DNA of 64,000 nucleotides from Arthrobacter sp. YN (GCF_002224285.1 NZ_CP022436.1:2542001-2606000); one strand, 5' to 3'. Positions 18,322 to 26,751 are shown, numbered from the stretch's first letter. Notes: a model not told the origin generated them from the letters alone. Program-made: numbers and translations.

Positions 18322-19785
18322 TTATCCGGGAAGATCACGGAACGGCGCCAACCGCCCCTCGACACGGACAGGCAGCGCGTCGTCGCCCCGCAGCATAGCC
18401 CGGAGCAGCCGACGTTCCTCCCAGTGGAGAAGCAGGGACGCTTTGCTTGGGCGCAGCACCAAGTCTCCGTCCGGCGTCGAGTACCGCTTCTGCAAATCCG
18501 CCAACTCCTCCTCTTGCAGCAGGGCAACCGTGCCGCCCGAAGCCTGGTCAACCAAGCGGACCAATGAGGAAGGCCCCGTGAGATCTGTGGCGACGAAGCG
18601 CTGCTCGCTGGCGGCAAGAATTGTCCTTTGCGCCGCCCGCGTCACGACCAGCGGGCGGGACGGTCCGCCCAGCAGGGCGCTTAGTACGTCGGCCGCGGCA
18701 TTGGGGCGACCTGTTCTCTGCGCCGCCGACTGCATCTTCTGTAGGCGGCCGGGTTCGCGCAGCACCTCATCGATTTTCCAGCCGATGGTTGCCGCTGCGT
18801 TGCAGCGGACAGCCGCCCCCTGCTCCATGAGGTAATCCCCGTTGCGGACCTCCTGACCAGGGATCGGGTTCACAAGCACCATGGGGAGCCCCGCAGCCAT
18901 GCACTCCGACGCCGAGAGCCCGCCCGGCTTGCCCACGAACAGGTCCGCGCGCTGCAGCAGTTGCGGCATTTCCGACGTGAATCCGAGCACGCTGTAGCGG
19001 TCGCCAGCCGACGCGACGAGCGCCTCGATGCGCTGGCGCAATGCATCGTTGTGTCCGCACACGACCGTGGCTGTGAACTCGGAGCGCATGTGCATCGTCT
19101 GCCGCACCACTGAGACAACGTAGTCGCCACCGGTCGCGCCCGCCGAGATGAGCAGCATCGGCGGCTTGTTGGCATTGCGCTCGGGCGCTGGAGTGAGCTG
19201 TTTGCTGATCGGAATTCCCGTAGCAGCGACACGGTCGGAAGGAAGGCCGAGCGCCATGAGCTCCACCTTTCCCTCCTCCCTGGCCACAAAGATCTTGTGG
19301 AAGGCGCCTGAGAGCGATAGGCCCTGGAAGTCATAGTCGGTGGTCACCACAGCTGTCTTTGCATCGATCACGCCGCGAAGGAGAAGTGAGGCCAACAGCT
19401 GGGCTGGGAGGAAATGCGTGCAGACAATCGCGGTGGGCCGGAAGCGCTTGATGGCACTGACAACCGGGGCGGCATTCACCCGCGTCCAGGGGTCGATCGG
19501 GCCACGACGCCGGTACGGCGGGTTGCTGATGTCGTAGCCCCACTCGACCAGCCAGGGCAAGTCTTCTACGAGGACGAAGTAGCCCTTGCCCAGCAGTGCG
19601 CGGTAGAGAACGCTGCTTACCTGCAGCACGTCCAGCACCTGCACCTCGGCGGTGTCAGCGCGGGCGGTGCAAGCTTGCTGTACCGCCGCTGCGGCGCTGT
19701 TATGTCCCGATCCCACGCCTGCGGACAGTATTAAAATGCGCTGTCCGCTGGCGGAGGCTTTGGTTCGTGCCGACGTTGTGCGCAT
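18322..19785 (-). CDS. MGDG-synthase-like (GT28) glycolipid glycosyltransferase
   Basis: The 487-residue product resembles monogalactosyldiacylglycerol synthases and processive diacylglycerol glucosyltransferases. It has the N-terminal acceptor-binding segment with ILILSAGVGSGHNSAA, the CTHFLPAQLL region, and a C-terminal UDP-sugar-binding half with ISAGATGG, FVGKPGGLSASECMAAGLPMV (read as FVGKPGGLS plus SECMAAGLPMV) and NPIPGQEVRNGDYL. It should transfer a sugar onto a membrane lipid at the cytoplasmic face. About 100 extra residues follow the GT28 domain and have no motif I recognise. It is convergent with the GH3 gene (21 bases between its stop and the restored GH3 stop). Confidence 0.85.
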   Translation of the reverse strand: MRTTSARTKASASGQRILILSAGVGSGHNSAAAAVQQACTARADTAEVQVLDVLQVSSVLYRALLGKGYFVLVEDLPWLVEWGYDISNPPYRRRGPIDPWTRVNAAPVVSAIKRFRPTAIVCTHFLPAQLLASLLLRGVIDAKTAVVTTDYDFQGLSLSGAFHKIFVAREEGKVELMALGLPSDRVAATGIPISKQLTPAPERNANKPPMLLISAGATGGDYVVSVVRQTMHMRSEFTATVVCGHNDALRQRIEALVASAGDRYSVLGFTSEMPQLLQRADLFVGKPGGLSASECMAAGLPMVLVNPIPGQEVRNGDYLMEQGAAVRCNAAATIGWKIDEVLREPGRLQKMQSAAQRTGRPNAAADVLSALLGGPSRPLVVTRAAQRTILAASEQRFVATDLTGPSSLVRLVDQASGGTVALLQEEELADLQKRYSTPDGDLVLRPSKASLLLHWEERRLLRAMLRGDDALPVRVEGRLAPFRDLPG

Positions 19786-19836
19786 GGGGAGAGGCTAGCA
19801 GGCTGCCTGGCCCTGAGCGCGGGGCGTAGTTCGTCC

Positions 19837-20052
19837 TCAGGGCCGCTGTTCGATAAGGGTGAGCTGGGTGCCATCTGGATCAATGAGGTATCCGGCACGG
19901 AGACCCCACGTCTGCCTGCGTACCGGATGGAGGCGTGGCATCCCGAGGTTCGGGACGGCAAGGTCGTGCGCCGAGGTCAAGGCCATGTGCCAATAGTAGA
20001 TAGAGGGGACAAGCCAGGGGGTGTCCGTGAACCACGGACGCCCCCCAACTAG
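19837..20052 (-). pseudogene. Remnant of a VOC (glyoxalase-like) gene
   Basis: On the minus strand an open stretch reads WFTDTPWLVPSIYYWHMAL, then TSAHDLAVPNLGMPRL, and ends RQTWGLRAGYLIDPDGTQ and LTLIEQRP with a TGA at 19837-19839. The YLIDPDGTQLTLIEQ ending is the typical last strand of a VOC module. An in-frame TAA at 20053-20055 closes the upstream side, and no N-terminal module is present, so only the last third of such a gene is left. The only ATG would encode 49 residues. It lies between the glycosyltransferase and the dehydrogenase genes. Confidence 0.6.
20017..20045. repeat. 13-bp inverted repeat (strong hairpin) inside the VOC remnant
   Basis: GGGGGTGTCCGTG (20017-20029) and CACGGACGCCCCC (20033-20045) pair along 13 positions with one G-T pair and a 3-base loop. 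There is no T-run on either side, so it is not a textbook intrinsic terminator. It sits inside the remnant of the VOC reading frame. Confidence 0.6.
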
Positions 20053-20129
20053 TTACGCAGTCTCCACACCACGGAGGAGCGGAGTCGCCTATTGCTGGCC
20101 GGCTCTCCTCGTTGTGTACCCCCGACGCC

Positions 20130-21089
20130 CTAAGCGATCGGTGCAGGGGGTTGTTCCCCGCTCAGCACTGCGAGGGTGTTGTCGGCGGCGAGCATGGCCA
20201 TGGCGGTGCGCGTCTCTACCGTCGCCGAGCCAAGGTGCGGCAGGAGCGCAACATTTTCCAACTCCAGCAGCCCCGGATGGACGCGGGGCTCCTGCTCGTA
20301 AACGTCGAGACCGGCTCCCGCGATAGAACCTTCCCGGAGCGCAGTTGCCAGCGCATTCTCATCGACGATAGGTCCGCGGGCGGTGTTGACGAGGAACGCG
20401 GAACTCTTCATCGCAGCCAGTTGCTCGGTTCCGATCAGGTGGTGAGTGGCAGGACCATACGGGCAGTGCAGCGAGACGACGTCGGAAACGGCCAGCAGCT
20501 CGTCGAGATCGACGCGGCGTGCGTCCAACTCGGCGGCGATCGTGGGATCGATTTCGCTGCGGGACTGGTACACGATGTCCATGCCGAAGGCTTTGGCCCG
20601 GCGCGCGGTTGCCTGGCCGATGCCGCCCATGCCGACGACGCCGAGTGTCTTTCCTTGAAGGCTGGACCCGAGCAGGAAAAACATGCCCCACTTCCATGCC
20701 TCGCCCGAGCGGATAAGGCGTTCGCCCTCACCGAGCCGACGGGTCGCCATGAGGATGAGGCCGAACGCGATGTCCGCTGTGGCGTCGGTGAGCACACCGG
20801 GCGTGTTGGTGGCGACGACACCGCGCGCGGTGCAGGCGGGCACGTCAATGTTGTCATATCCGACGGCGACGTTCGCCACGACTTTGAGCTGCGGTCCGGC
20901 TGCGTCGAGCAGTTCGGCATCAACTCGCTCGGTAAGCAGGGACACGATCGCGTCGGCACCAGCTACGCGACGCAGGAGTTCCTCGCGCCCAATGGATTCC
21001 GGGCCGTTCCAGGCATCGACGTCGTGTTCGGTGCGAAGTTTTTCAATCGCAGCGTGGGGGATGCGTCCCGTGACGACAACCCGGCTCAT
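20130..21089 (-). CDS. D-2-hydroxyacid dehydrogenase (glyoxylate/hydroxypyruvate reductase-like)
   Basis: NAD(P)-dependent oxidoreductase interconverting 2-oxoacids and D-2-hydroxyacids. The 319-residue product has the family layout: N-terminal half of the catalytic domain (VANVAVGYDNIDV), the Rossmann motif LGVVGMGGIGQATARRAKAFGM (GMGGIG core), the HCPYGPATHHLIG segment, NTARGPIVDE with catalytic Arg, the Glu in YEQEP and the catalytic His in LLPHLGSAT. Start 21089 overlaps the aminotransferase stop as ATGA, so the two are translationally coupled. The coupling suggests that the aminotransferase makes the 2-oxoacid that this enzyme reduces. Substrate unknown. Confidence 0.9.
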   Translation of the reverse strand: MSRVVVTGRIPHAAIEKLRTEHDVDAWNGPESIGREELLRRVAGADAIVSLLTERVDAELLDAAGPQLKVVANVAVGYDNIDVPACTARGVVATNTPGVLTDATADIAFGLILMATRRLGEGERLIRSGEAWKWGMFFLLGSSLQGKTLGVVGMGGIGQATARRAKAFGMDIVYQSRSEIDPTIAAELDARRVDLDELLAVSDVVSLHCPYGPATHHLIGTEQLAAMKSSAFLVNTARGPIVDENALATALREGSIAGAGLDVYEQEPRVHPGLLELENVALLPHLGSATVETRTAMAMLAADNTLAVLSGEQPPAPIA

Positions 21090-22285
21090 GCGGCCACGAT
21101 CCATTCGCGGAGGCGGCCGAGGCCGTCGCGGATGTCCGCTACGTCGATGCCTGAGTAGGCGAGCCGGATGTACTGCCGTTCTTCACCGGGTTGGCGCCGG
21201 CCGAAGTGCTCACGCGTGCAGAAGGAGACTCCGGTCTTGTACAGAGCGTCGCTTGCGAAGTCGCCCACTGCCGTGTACCCCATTTTCTCCATGACGTCGG
21301 TGACGTCGGGGAACAGGTAGAAGGTCGATTGCGGCACGGCGACGTGCATTCCGGGGACGGAATTGACGAGCTTGCAGGTAGCATCCCGGCGCTCACGCAG
21401 GATGTCCAGCATCTGCTGGACGGGTTCCTGGGTGCCGCGGAGTGCTTCGATGCCTGCCCATTGCACGTAATGGGTTGTGCATGATTCATCGTTGGTGTTG
21501 AGCGTGCTGAGGACTTTTGCGATCTCAAGTGGTGCGACTGCGCAGCCTAGCCGTGAGCCGGTCATGGCGAACTTCTTGCTGAAGGTGTAAAGGATGACAG
21601 TACGTTCCGCCATACCGGGAATCGAGGCGATCGAGCTGGAGGCGCCCTCGTAACGGGTCTCGAAGTAGGCCTCGTCGGAGAGCACCCATAGATTGTGCTC
21701 CTGGGCGAGCTGCGCGATGGCTTCGCGCTCGGCTGTGGTCGACTCCGCTGAGATGGGATTCTGGAGGTCGTTGTAGATGATCGCCACCGTGTTCGGGGTG
21801 ATGGACGCGCGCACTTGGTCCAGGTCGATCGAGAAGCCCTGGCTCGTGGGGAGGTACCGGTACGGCACCGCTGTGCCTCCGAGGTATTCGATCTGCGACT
21901 CATAGATGGGGAAGCCGGGATTCGGGTAGAGCACCTCCTGCCCGGGGTTCATCACCGCCTGCAGGAACTTGGTGATGACCGGCTTGCCGCCCGTCATCAC
22001 CACGACGTTGTCGGCAGAGAAAGTCATGCCGCGGCGGGAGCCGAGGTCCTCGGCGAGGGCTTCCCGGAGCTGTGGGATGCCCGGGCCGGGGCAATAGCCC
22101 GTGTAGCCGTCAGCGATTGCCTTGGTCATGGCTTCGACGATATGTGGCGCGGTCGGGATGTTGATGTCGCCGAGGTGGAAGGGGTACACCAGATTTCCCT
22201 TCGCCTTCCAGGCCGCCGCAGCTTGGGCAACGCTAAAGGCGGTTTCGGTGCCGAGCCGTTCGAGTCGATGCGCGAGTTGCTGCAT
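21086..22285 (-). CDS. Class I/II pyridoxal-phosphate aminotransferase
   Basis: The 399-residue product is a fold-type I aminotransferase of the aspartate-aminotransferase superfamily. Recognisable parts are YCPGPGIPQLREALA, NPGFPIYESQIEY, the DEAYFE segment with the cofactor-binding Asp, the Schiff-base lysine in YTFSKKFAMTGSRLG, and the C-terminal RLAYSG with the substrate-carboxylate Arg. It is the first gene of a two-gene unit with the 2-hydroxyacid dehydrogenase. GAGGAG lies 9-14 bases before the ATG. The amino-acid substrate cannot be told from the sequence. Confidence 0.9.
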   Translation of the reverse strand: MQQLAHRLERLGTETAFSVAQAAAAWKAKGNLVYPFHLGDINIPTAPHIVEAMTKAIADGYTGYCPGPGIPQLREALAEDLGSRRGMTFSADNVVVMTGGKPVITKFLQAVMNPGQEVLYPNPGFPIYESQIEYLGGTAVPYRYLPTSQGFSIDLDQVRASITPNTVAIIYNDLQNPISAESTTAEREAIAQLAQEHNLWVLSDEAYFETRYEGASSSIASIPGMAERTVILYTFSKKFAMTGSRLGCAVAPLEIAKVLSTLNTNDESCTTHYVQWAGIEALRGTQEPVQQMLDILRERRDATCKLVNSVPGMHVAVPQSTFYLFPDVTDVMEKMGYTAVGDFASDALYKTGVSFCTREHFGRRQPGEERQYIRLAYSGIDVADIRDGLGRLREWIVAA

Positions 22286-22303
22286 GCTGTTTACTCCTCG
22301 TTG

Positions 22304-22338
22304 AGTTAAGAGTCATCGTAGACATCTAATACTTAACT
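22304..22338. promoter_or_regulatory. Inverted repeat in the leader of the aminotransferase gene
   Basis: AGTTAAG (22304-22310) and CTTAACT (22332-22338) are perfect 7-base arms 21 bases apart, in an AT-rich stretch just upstream of the aminotransferase start on the minus strand. TATTAG-like -10 sequences lie in the same stretch. It could be an operator for the aminotransferase/dehydrogenase pair; no regulator gene is adjacent. Confidence 0.35.
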
Positions 22339-22576
22339 AATATATCAAAAGCCGAGCAATCCGCTCAAGGTCACTTTCGTGCGGCTGCCCCGATGACCAA
22401 AACCTGAATCCGGATACCGGGGCTGCCGTGCTGATGGTCTTAGTCGGTTACGGGTTTGCATGTCATCCGCTGCGCGTATTACTGTCTTGCTACTGAAGCC
22501 GGCATGGGCACAAAGGCCCGGAGGGGAGGAGCGCATCACCGCTGACCAATCCAAGCATTTCGCCCTATTCCCGTCG

Positions 22577-22598
22577 AAAGCCCCTCCTGAGGGGCTTT
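22577..22598 (+). terminator. Perfect hairpin, candidate terminator of an upstream small RNA
   Basis: AAAGCCCCTC and GAGGGGCTTT are perfect 10-base arms around a 2-base centre. No protein gene ends here on either strand: the aminotransferase starts at 22285 on the minus strand and the reductase starts at 22711 on the plus strand. An upstream GGAGGGG (22520-22526) can pair with CCCCTCC (22581-22587) and would compete with the hairpin. The 22340-22576 stretch holds no reading frame I trust; it could encode a short RNA. No T-tract follows. Confidence 0.45.
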
Positions 22599-22624
22599 CC
22601 CTATGTTTCAGGGAATGAGATTTG

Positions 22625-22640
22625 TAAGTATACTTATGAT
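22625..22640 (+). promoter_or_regulatory. Candidate promoter with palindromic operator for the reductase-desaturase operon
   Basis: TAAGTATACTTA (22625-22636) is a perfect 12-base palindrome in an AT-rich patch. It contains or overlaps two good -10 candidates, TATACT (22629-22634) and TATGAT (22635-22640). A clear -35 is not visible. The gene start lies about 70 bases downstream. A repressor bound to the palindrome would block the -10 element; this is inference. Confidence 0.45.
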
Positions 22641-22710
22641 ATTTGCTAGTTCGGATATCCCGGCACACGTTGTCGAGGTCTTCGGTCTCCGTCGTTGCGA
22701 GGAGTAGTTC

Positions 22711-23811
22711 ATGGTCAGCTTTCGTCCCCTGGCCCGCATCGCCTCGGTTTTGACCACCCCGCTTGCGCCTGAGGATGTCTTGGCGCTGTTCAACCCGGTC
22801 TACTCGTCCCGTCAATTGCGCGGAGTCGTCACCGAGGTAGTCCGCGAAACAGCTCAATCAGCCACCATTTTCTTCCGGCCCGGCCGCGGCTGGCATGCCC
22901 ACCTCGCCGGCCAATGGGCGAGAATAGGCGTCGAAATCAACGGGGTCCGCCAATGGCGGTCCTATTCGCTGAGTGCGCCGGCTGGCAAAGGTCCGGCCAT
23001 CACGGTCACTGACGTAGGATCCGTGTCCGGAACCTTGGTCCGTAAGACCAAGGTTGGTGACATCCTCTTCCTGGCACCGCCCCAGGGCGATTTTGTCCTC
23101 CCTGAGCACCCCCGTTCACTACTCATGCTCACAGCGGGAAGTGGCATCACACCCGTCATGTCAATGATTCGGACGCTTGTCCCCAGCCGCCCTGACGCAG
23201 ATGTTGTGCTCATCCATTCCTCCCGTCAAGAAGGCGACAGTATCTTCCGCGAGGAACTGGACGAACTTGCTGATCAATTTCCCAACTTCCGAGTGGTTCA
23301 GTGGCTCACCGGTGGACGTGGCCGCATGAACTTCACCTCTACGGCCGTTCTCGAGGAAGTGTGCCCGGACTGGCGTGACAGAGCGGCGTACGCGTGCGGC
23401 CCCGAGTCTTTCCTGGATGACGCCGAAGCCATGTGGAACCAGGCAGCGTTGACTCCGGCCGCCACGTCAGGGAAGACAGCCAACGGTGGATCAGGGCACG
23501 GCTCGCTCACCATCGAGCGGTTCAGCACCGAACTCCTGGGAGGGGACGGCAGCGAAGGCGGCATGGTCACGTTCGAAACTTCCGATCGCGAGGTCAAGGC
23601 CGACGGCGGCGTCCCCCTCCTCGACGTCGGCGAGGACGCAGGGGTACTGATGCCCAGCGGCTGCCGCATGGGTATTTGTCACAGCTGCCTGACTCCTTTG
23701 CTTGCCGGGAGGGTCCGAGATCTGCGCACCGGTGAGATTCATGGGGCGCCCGGGGAACTTATCCAAACGTGTGTCTCGGCAGCCGCCGGGCCCGTCAACC
23801 TGGAAATTTGA
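22711..23811 (+). CDS. Ferredoxin reductase for acyl-CoA desaturase (Rv3230c type)
   Basis: Electron-transfer flavoprotein expected to pass electrons from NADPH through FAD and a [2Fe-2S] centre to the desaturase encoded next. The 366-residue product has an FAD-binding barrel (RSYSLSAPAGK), a nucleotide-binding domain (LLMLTAGSGITPVMSMIRTL, core GSGITP; YACGPESFLDD), and a C-terminal plant-type ferredoxin domain with ligands C318, C323, C326 and C354. This order and the neighbour match the mycobacterial Rv3230c/DesA3 pair. GAGGAG precedes the ATG by six bases. The gap to the desaturase gene is 13 bases and carries its ribosome-binding site. Confidence 0.92.
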   Translation: MVSFRPLARIASVLTTPLAPEDVLALFNPVYSSRQLRGVVTEVVRETAQSATIFFRPGRGWHAHLAGQWARIGVEINGVRQWRSYSLSAPAGKGPAITVTDVGSVSGTLVRKTKVGDILFLAPPQGDFVLPEHPRSLLMLTAGSGITPVMSMIRTLVPSRPDADVVLIHSSRQEGDSIFREELDELADQFPNFRVVQWLTGGRGRMNFTSTAVLEEVCPDWRDRAAYACGPESFLDDAEAMWNQAALTPAATSGKTANGGSGHGSLTIERFSTELLGGDGSEGGMVTFETSDREVKADGGVPLLDVGEDAGVLMPSGCRMGICHSCLTPLLAGRVRDLRTGEIHGAPGELIQTCVSAAAGPVNLEI

Positions 23812-23824
23812 GGAGTACAACCGC

Positions 23825-24976
23825 ATGTCAGTAGTTTCAGCCAAAAGCTCCGCCACCGCCGTCGGATCCAAGACCCGGCCTGGTGCCCTTGCCGATGAGG
23901 GTAGGCCCACGGTGCGGCCGCCGGCGGCCGCACATCTGAGCGACGAGCAAGTAGCCCAACTGGGCCGTGAGCTCGATGCCATCCGTGACGAAATCCTTGC
24001 CAAGCGCGGCTCCAGCGACGCCGCCTACATCAAGCGCATGATCAAGATCCAACGTGGATTGGAAATCTCAGGTCGTGCCGCGCTGCTGGTAGGCAAGAAC
24101 AAAGCTGCCTGGTTCACCGGCACAACACTCCTCAGCCTGGCAAAAATCCTGGAGAACATGGAACTTGGCCACAACATCCTCCACGGCCAGTGGGACTGGA
24201 TGCGTGATCCGGACATCCACTCCACCACCTGGGAGTGGGACTTCGTTACCCCGTCGCGTTCGTGGCAGCACACGCACAACGACCTTCACCACCGTTGGAC
24301 CAACGTGGTTGGCAAGGACCGCGACGTCGGCTACAACCTTCTGCGCATGGACCCCGACCAGGAGTGGAAGCCCTTCAATCTGGGCAACCCCCTTTACAAC
24401 GCCTTGCTTGCGCCCGTTTTTGAATGGGGTATAGCCCTCTACGACTTGGAGATCCCTGAGTACAAGGAAGGCCTGAAATCCAAGGAGGCCATGAACAAGG
24501 ACCTCAAAGCGCTGGGGCGGAAGGCGCTCAAACAATTCGCCAAGGACTATGCTGCCACCCCGGCCCTGGCCATGCTGTCGGGCTCCGGGAAACAAGCCCT
24601 CTACGGCACTCTCACTGCCAACGCCGTCCGCAACGTATGGGCCCACGCCGTCATCTTCTGCGGCCACTTCCCGGAAGGAACAGACACGTTCACCGAGGAA
24701 ATGGTGGAAGGGGAAACCCGTGGCGACTGGTACGTCCGCCAGATGATCGGATCCGCCAACATCTCCGGGTCACCGTTCATGCACCTCATGACGGGGAATC
24801 TGTCGCACCAGATTGAGCACCATCTCTTCCCTGACCTGCCGTCCAACCGCTACGCCGAGATTGCGCCCAAGGTCCGTGACATTTGCCAGCGCTATGGCTT
24901 GAAGTACACCACAGGGCCACTGCTGAAGCAGGTAGGCTCCGCGTGGGCCAAGGTCTTCAAGCTCGCCGTGCCCTAG
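23825..24976 (+). CDS. Acyl-CoA delta-9 desaturase, DesA3-like
   Basis: Membrane di-iron desaturase that introduces a cis double bond in saturated acyl-CoA, adjusting membrane fluidity. The 383-residue product has the three histidine boxes H116NILH, H151NDLHH and H328QIEHH. Hydrophobic segments lie around residues 85-110 and near the middle. Start 23825 is selected because GAGGAG precedes it and residues upstream in the frame are antisense-like and overlap the reductase gene. It is paired with the reductase gene in one operon, as in mycobacteria. Confidence 0.92.
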   Translation: MSVVSAKSSATAVGSKTRPGALADEGRPTVRPPAAAHLSDEQVAQLGRELDAIRDEILAKRGSSDAAYIKRMIKIQRGLEISGRAALLVGKNKAAWFTGTTLLSLAKILENMELGHNILHGQWDWMRDPDIHSTTWEWDFVTPSRSWQHTHNDLHHRWTNVVGKDRDVGYNLLRMDPDQEWKPFNLGNPLYNALLAPVFEWGIALYDLEIPEYKEGLKSKEAMNKDLKALGRKALKQFAKDYAATPALAMLSGSGKQALYGTLTANAVRNVWAHAVIFCGHFPEGTDTFTEEMVEGETRGDWYVRQMIGSANISGSPFMHLMTGNLSHQIEHHLFPDLPSNRYAEIAPKVRDICQRYGLKYTTGPLLKQVGSAWAKVFKLAVP

Positions 24977-25039
24977 CCCTGCCGGTTGAGTGCCCGTCCG
25001 CGCCGCAATCAGGGTCCCAGGGTCTTGGTGAACCGGCTT

Positions 25040-25348
25040 CTACTGTGGCTTGAACGGTGACAGCCGGCTGATCCTCTGTCGTGCGGCAGCTATCAGCGGA
25101 CGCGCTGCCAGGGCTCCTGACTTCACCGAAGACAGGACCTTACTGAGGGTGCCACCGAAGCGTCCCTTGCTTCGCAGGTTTTGCGTCAGTTCCCACGTGG
25201 TTCGGATGGAGTGCACGGCGAGAACGACGACGAAGAGTGAGACCACCAGGCCGGCAACTGAGGCGGCCACGATCATCACCCCTGTAATGTGCACCAGGAG
25301 CACGGCAGAAATCACAACGGTGTGGGCGTCAAAAAGTTCCATATTCAT
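25040..25348 (-). CDS. Small two-segment membrane protein of unknown function
   Basis: The 102-residue product starts MNMELFDAHTVVISAVLLVH and has two hydrophobic segments (about residues 10-30 and 30-48), then a basic Ser/Lys/Arg-rich soluble tail ending SRLSPFKPQ. A second in-frame ATG at 25342 is an alternative start. It is convergent with the desaturase gene, 63 bases away, with no clear terminator between them. I do not recognise the family. The composition and codon pattern look like a real gene. Confidence 0.55.
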   Translation of the reverse strand: MNMELFDAHTVVISAVLLVHITGVMIVAASVAGLVVSLFVVVLAVHSIRTTWELTQNLRSKGRFGGTLSKVLSSVKSGALAARPLIAAARQRISRLSPFKPQ

Positions 25349-25405
25349 TTCTCGCGGAGCAGTGGGTGGGGTTGTTTTCGCTGGGAATCCCGTAGCCGGA
25401 TTCCC

Positions 25406-26173
25406 CTAGAACAGAGGCCAGGGCACCGCTGGCATGTCACCGCTCGGAGCCGGAAACCGTCCAAGCAGGCGTAATCGGTCGCAGCGTGTGGCGAGTGATG
25501 CGACTTCTTCGGCGCTCAGCAAGTCCGCCAGGTTTTGACCCAGCCCGCCGTTCAAACCCTCAGTGACACGATCGATGCCTTCGAGTTCCCCGGCGGCCAG
25601 CGGGTCGCCCAGCCAACCCCACAGCACCGTGCGCAACTTGTGGTCATGGTGGAAGGTCAGTCCATGGTCTACGCCGTGACGGTGTCCGTCCGTCATGGCA
25701 AGGATGTGGTCGCCTTTACGGTCGGCGTTGTTGACGATCATGTCGAAGACCGCCATGCGTCTTAGGGCTGGCGAGTCTTCGTGAATGAGGGCAACCATCC
25801 GTCCCTTCTCATCCTGCCCTTCGAGAACGTGCTTCCATCCCGTCTCCGGCACGTGGTCCGTGACGACCAAGTCGACGGCGCGCTGGGCAGGGTCTTGCTC
25901 TTGCCAGAGTTGCACCATTCCTTCGCCTAACGGGCCATCGCGCAGAAAGGTACGTGGCACGATGTCTCCGCCGAATACCTGCGATACCAGGTAGGCGGCC
26001 ACCTCCCGGTAAGCAAGATTGCCACGCGGAAAATCCCAGAGCGGACTTTCGCCTGCTATCGGCTTATAGACAACTTTTACGTCTCCGATGGCACCCAAGA
26101 ATGTCGCGTTTGAAGCCGTCGTGATGCGGCCAGTGAGCGTCAGTTCGGCGGTCGCCAAGTCCGGCGCCGGCAT
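25406..26173 (-). CDS. SCO1664 family protein (PI3/PI4-kinase-like fold)
   Basis: The 255-residue product matches the actinobacterial SCO1664 family, which has a kinase-like fold. Visible parts are VKVVYKPIAGESPLWDFP with the Lys in the expected nucleotide-binding strand, the loop FDMIVNNADRKGDHIL resembling a catalytic HxD/NxxD region (core NNADRKGDH), and VDHGLTFH resembling a metal-binding Asp motif. Substrate unknown. ATG 26173 overlaps the last base of the DUF3090 stop (TGATG), giving coupled translation; a longer frame upstream is rejected because it overlaps DUF3090. The trio with DUF3090 and a phosphomutase-like gene is widely conserved in actinobacteria. Confidence 0.85.
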   Translation of the reverse strand: MPAPDLATAELTLTGRITTASNATFLGAIGDVKVVYKPIAGESPLWDFPRGNLAYREVAAYLVSQVFGGDIVPRTFLRDGPLGEGMVQLWQEQDPAQRAVDLVVTDHVPETGWKHVLEGQDEKGRMVALIHEDSPALRRMAVFDMIVNNADRKGDHILAMTDGHRHGVDHGLTFHHDHKLRTVLWGWLGDPLAAGELEGIDRVTEGLNGGLGQNLADLLSAEEVASLATRCDRLRLLGRFPAPSGDMPAVPWPLF

Positions 26174-26727
26174 CACGCCTCGGGAAGGGTGCAGCTGTGC
26201 CCGTCGGCGTCCATGGGGTATCCACAGAGCGGGCACGTCGGGCGCCCGGCTCCGACGATTTCACGGGTGCGCTTGGCGAAGGCGCGGGCGGTGCCTACGG
26301 GCATGCGCACCAGCAGCATTTCGGCTTCGATTGTGCCCTCCTCGACCAGCGGTTCGTCGTTGTCATCAGCGTCGACCTCGGCGATGGGGTAGGCCTCAAT
26401 CACCACCTGGGCAGTGGTTGGATCCCAACCCAAGCTCATGGCTCCAGCGCGAAACTGCTCGTCAACTGCCTCTAGGGGATCGTTGTCGACAAGCTCAATG
26501 GGAGTGCTGGTCGGAACGCTGAATGGATTGCCCTGGACAGTGATGAGCTGGTCAAGGATCTCGTCGATCTTCTCTGCGAGCTGGGCCGACTGCTGCTTCT
26601 CCAGGGCAATACTCACGATCTGTTTCCCTGCACGCACCTGCAGGTAGAACGTCCGCGACCCTGGAAGGCCAATGGTTCCAACTACAACCCGATCAGGCCA
26701 GGCAAACTCGTGAACACTTGTAGGCAT
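26173..26727 (-). CDS. DUF3090 family protein
   Basis: The 184-residue product belongs to the actinobacterial DUF3090 family (start MPTSVHEFAWPDRVVVGTIG, then GSRTFYLQVR and FRAGAMSLGWD). The C-terminus carries a compact cysteine pattern, CPLCGYPMDADGHSC, which may bind zinc. Function is unknown. It lies 24 bases after the phosphomutase-like gene and directly before the SCO1664 gene, all on one strand, so they are probably one operon. In other actinobacteria these families are often found near mycothiol ligase mshC; mshC itself is not in this window. Confidence 0.9.
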   Translation of the reverse strand: MPTSVHEFAWPDRVVVGTIGLPGSRTFYLQVRAGKQIVSIALEKQQSAQLAEKIDEILDQLITVQGNPFSVPTSTPIELVDNDPLEAVDEQFRAGAMSLGWDPTTAQVVIEAYPIAEVDADDNDEPLVEEGTIEAEMLLVRMPVGTARAFAKRTREIVGAGRPTCPLCGYPMDADGHSCTLPEA

Positions 26728-26751
26728 GTCAGTATTTTAGGCACATAAGGT

